A stretch of DNA of 64,000 bases from an uncultured Acetatifactor sp. (lineage in GTDB: Bacteria > Bacillota > Clostridia > Lachnospirales > Lachnospiraceae): contig CAJUSI010000026.1 in the NCBI GenBank assembly GCA_910589035.1, positions 124,001 to 188,000 on the forward strand, given 5' to 3'. A program made the position numbers and the translations under genes. Shown one piece after another: positions 63,133 to 64,000 of this stretch. Within the stretch, counting starts at the first letter, position 1. Every line of letters begins with the position of its first letter. The notes under the pieces were generated by a model that made no database searches, was not told the origin of the DNA, and worked only from the letters and a program-made list of their open reading frames with translations.

Positions 63133-64000
63133 TTACTCTCCCTTCTCATATTTGATAAATTTGGCTTTTAATAAGGTGTCCGCTTCGATATCGTAAAAAT
63201 ATCCGTCACCCTTTTCGCATCTGGCATAATCTTCCTTCAATGCTTTTACATCCATATTGCCAAAAACAGTCCTCTGTCCCCGCTCACCTGCAAACTCCGC
63301 AATATTGTCAAGGAGAAACACGGTGGAAACCGTATTATTGAAAACGGCATTGGTATCCGGTTCATTGATTTTCTGGACATCCGAAAAGAGGAAAAGATAA
63401 CCTCTGTCCTCTGCCACGGCGGCCATCTGGGGCAATATTTTTTCGATAAAATATCTGTTTTCCATTGTGTTTAAGTAAACCAGTTTGCTCTGAATAATAA
63501 ATACGGTAAAGGGCGTATCCGGATATTCTTTCCTGCCTTGTATCCTGTTACAATCGGACTCCAGAGTAATTCCAAATATCCCGCCCATTACTTTTTTCGA
63601 TACCTGCAGATAGTTCTCATTTAAATAAAGATAGAACCTCTGAAGCGGCGAAAGCTTCCTGGTTATGGTCACTTCCGGTCTGGGATCAGACGTACCGTTC
63701 CTGGAGCCCGCCGCTCCCAGCTTTATGCTGCCCTCCTGATACCCGTTGAAATATTCGCTCTCCGCTTTCCCGCTCAGTCTGCGGTGTAAACCTTCCAGCT
63801 GCTTCCTGCCGTCGTCCAGGAACACCAGCCTTAAGTCAGTCTTCTGCCTCAGCAGGCCCTCCAGCAGCAGGCTGAGCAGATTCGTTTTTCCAAAGTCCCT
63901 CTTTCCGTAGATGGCGATGACATGGGACTGTCCCAAATCCACGGTTATGGGGCAGAAATTCACATAGTCCAGCCCCACGCTCACCGGAATCTTTCGCTCC
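63133..64000 (-). CDS. EssC-like type VII secretion ATPase, C-terminal end (5' end outside window)
   Basis: The frame runs from the right edge (ERKIPVSVGLDYV) to the stop at 63133, so only ~288 C-terminal residues are seen. They match the last FtsK/SpoIIIE ATPase module of EssC: VDLGQSHVIAIYGKRDFGKT with Walker A-like GKRDFGKT, then LRLVFLDDGRKQLE, and a late strand FTVFIIQSKLVYL in the Walker B position without a clear catalytic acid. In EssC the last module binds substrate rather than driving transport (family knowledge). It lies immediately upstream of WXG100. An EssC identity is likely though the first ATPase modules are not visible. Confidence 0.75.
   Translation of the reverse strand, partial: ERKIPVSVGLDYVNFCPITVDLGQSHVIAIYGKRDFGKTNLLSLLLEGLLRQKTDLRLVFLDDGRKQLEGLHRRLSGKAESEYFNGYQEGSIKLGAAGSRNGTSDPRPEVTITRKLSPLQRFYLYLNENYLQVSKKVMGGIFGITLESDCNRIQGRKEYPDTPFTVFIIQSKLVYLNTMENRYFIEKILPQMAAVAEDRGYLFLFSDVQKINEPDTNAVFNNTVSTVFLLDNIAEFAGERGQRTVFGNMDVKALKEDYARCEKGDGYFYDIEADTLLKAKFIKYEKGE

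Overview
The window looks like chromosomal DNA of a gut Firmicute, most likely a Lachnospiraceae/Clostridia relative. The evidence is strong AGGAGG-type ribosome sites, several lipoprotein signals, a Bce-type two-component/ABC module, a WXG100/EssC type VII secretion locus, and a dense set of intracellular glycosidases. No rRNA, tRNA or core marker fixes the species. Nearly all genes lie on the minus strand. Base composition is moderately GC-rich, with AT-richer islands at about 36-40.7 kb, 50.1-52.6 kb and 59.6-62.6 kb that look like defence, toxin-immunity or transferred modules.

Layout. 0-7.4 kb: transglutaminase-like protein (cut by the left edge), GH18 and GH20 hexosaminidase-type enzymes, and an M13 metallopeptidase lipoprotein. 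7.6-12 kb: cassette A, with a membrane-anchored XRE regulator, a small secreted protein, a Cys-rich secreted protein and a large solute-binding-like lipoprotein. 12-18 kb: a Bce-like resistance module (ABC permease, ATPase, histidine kinase, response regulator) split by a plus-strand Rpn nuclease gene and a palindromic MITE-like element. 18-33.1 kb: carbohydrate genes (GH36, one sugar ABC permease, AraC regulator, GH13_4 amylosucrase-like, GH2, GH38) plus a cardiolipin synthase. 33.8-35.8 kb: class I lysyl-tRNA synthetase with a C-terminal tRNA-binding domain. 35.9-38.7 kb: AbiE toxin-antitoxin module with a broken toxin, abutting a truncated AAA-ATPase-like gene. 38.8-45.6 kb: cassette B, a rearranged homologue of cassette A, followed by a third lipoprotein paralogue and gene remnants. 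45.6-49.8 kb: CapA-like phosphatase and a FecR-DUF3160 lipoprotein. 50-52.6 kb: hydrolase, immunity genes and gene fragments. 52.7-64 kb: type VII secretion locus (EssC end, WXG100, 51-aa protein, toxin, candidate immunity proteins, kinase, giant Ig-repeat membrane protein).

The most novel signal is the duplicated four-gene cassette A/B. Each copy pairs a one-component regulator (cytoplasmic XRE HTH, one membrane helix, small extracellular domain) with two small exported proteins and a large lipoprotein that has no transporter. In both copies the exported-protein/lipoprotein operon is preceded by three tandem 10-bp iterons (GTTAAC type in A, GTTGAAT type in B) and then a TTGACA-17-TATAAT-like promoter. 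Between the copies the regulator half has flipped relative to the lipoprotein half, and the iteron sequence differs. This suggests two insulated paralogous sensing circuits. Lipoprotein-tail remnants at 45.5 and 50.05 kb show the family has been duplicated and lost repeatedly here.

The second notable system is the type VII locus. In it, an EssB-shaped protein keeps the catalytic residues of a protein kinase and overlaps a roughly 1,680-residue Ig-repeat membrane protein.
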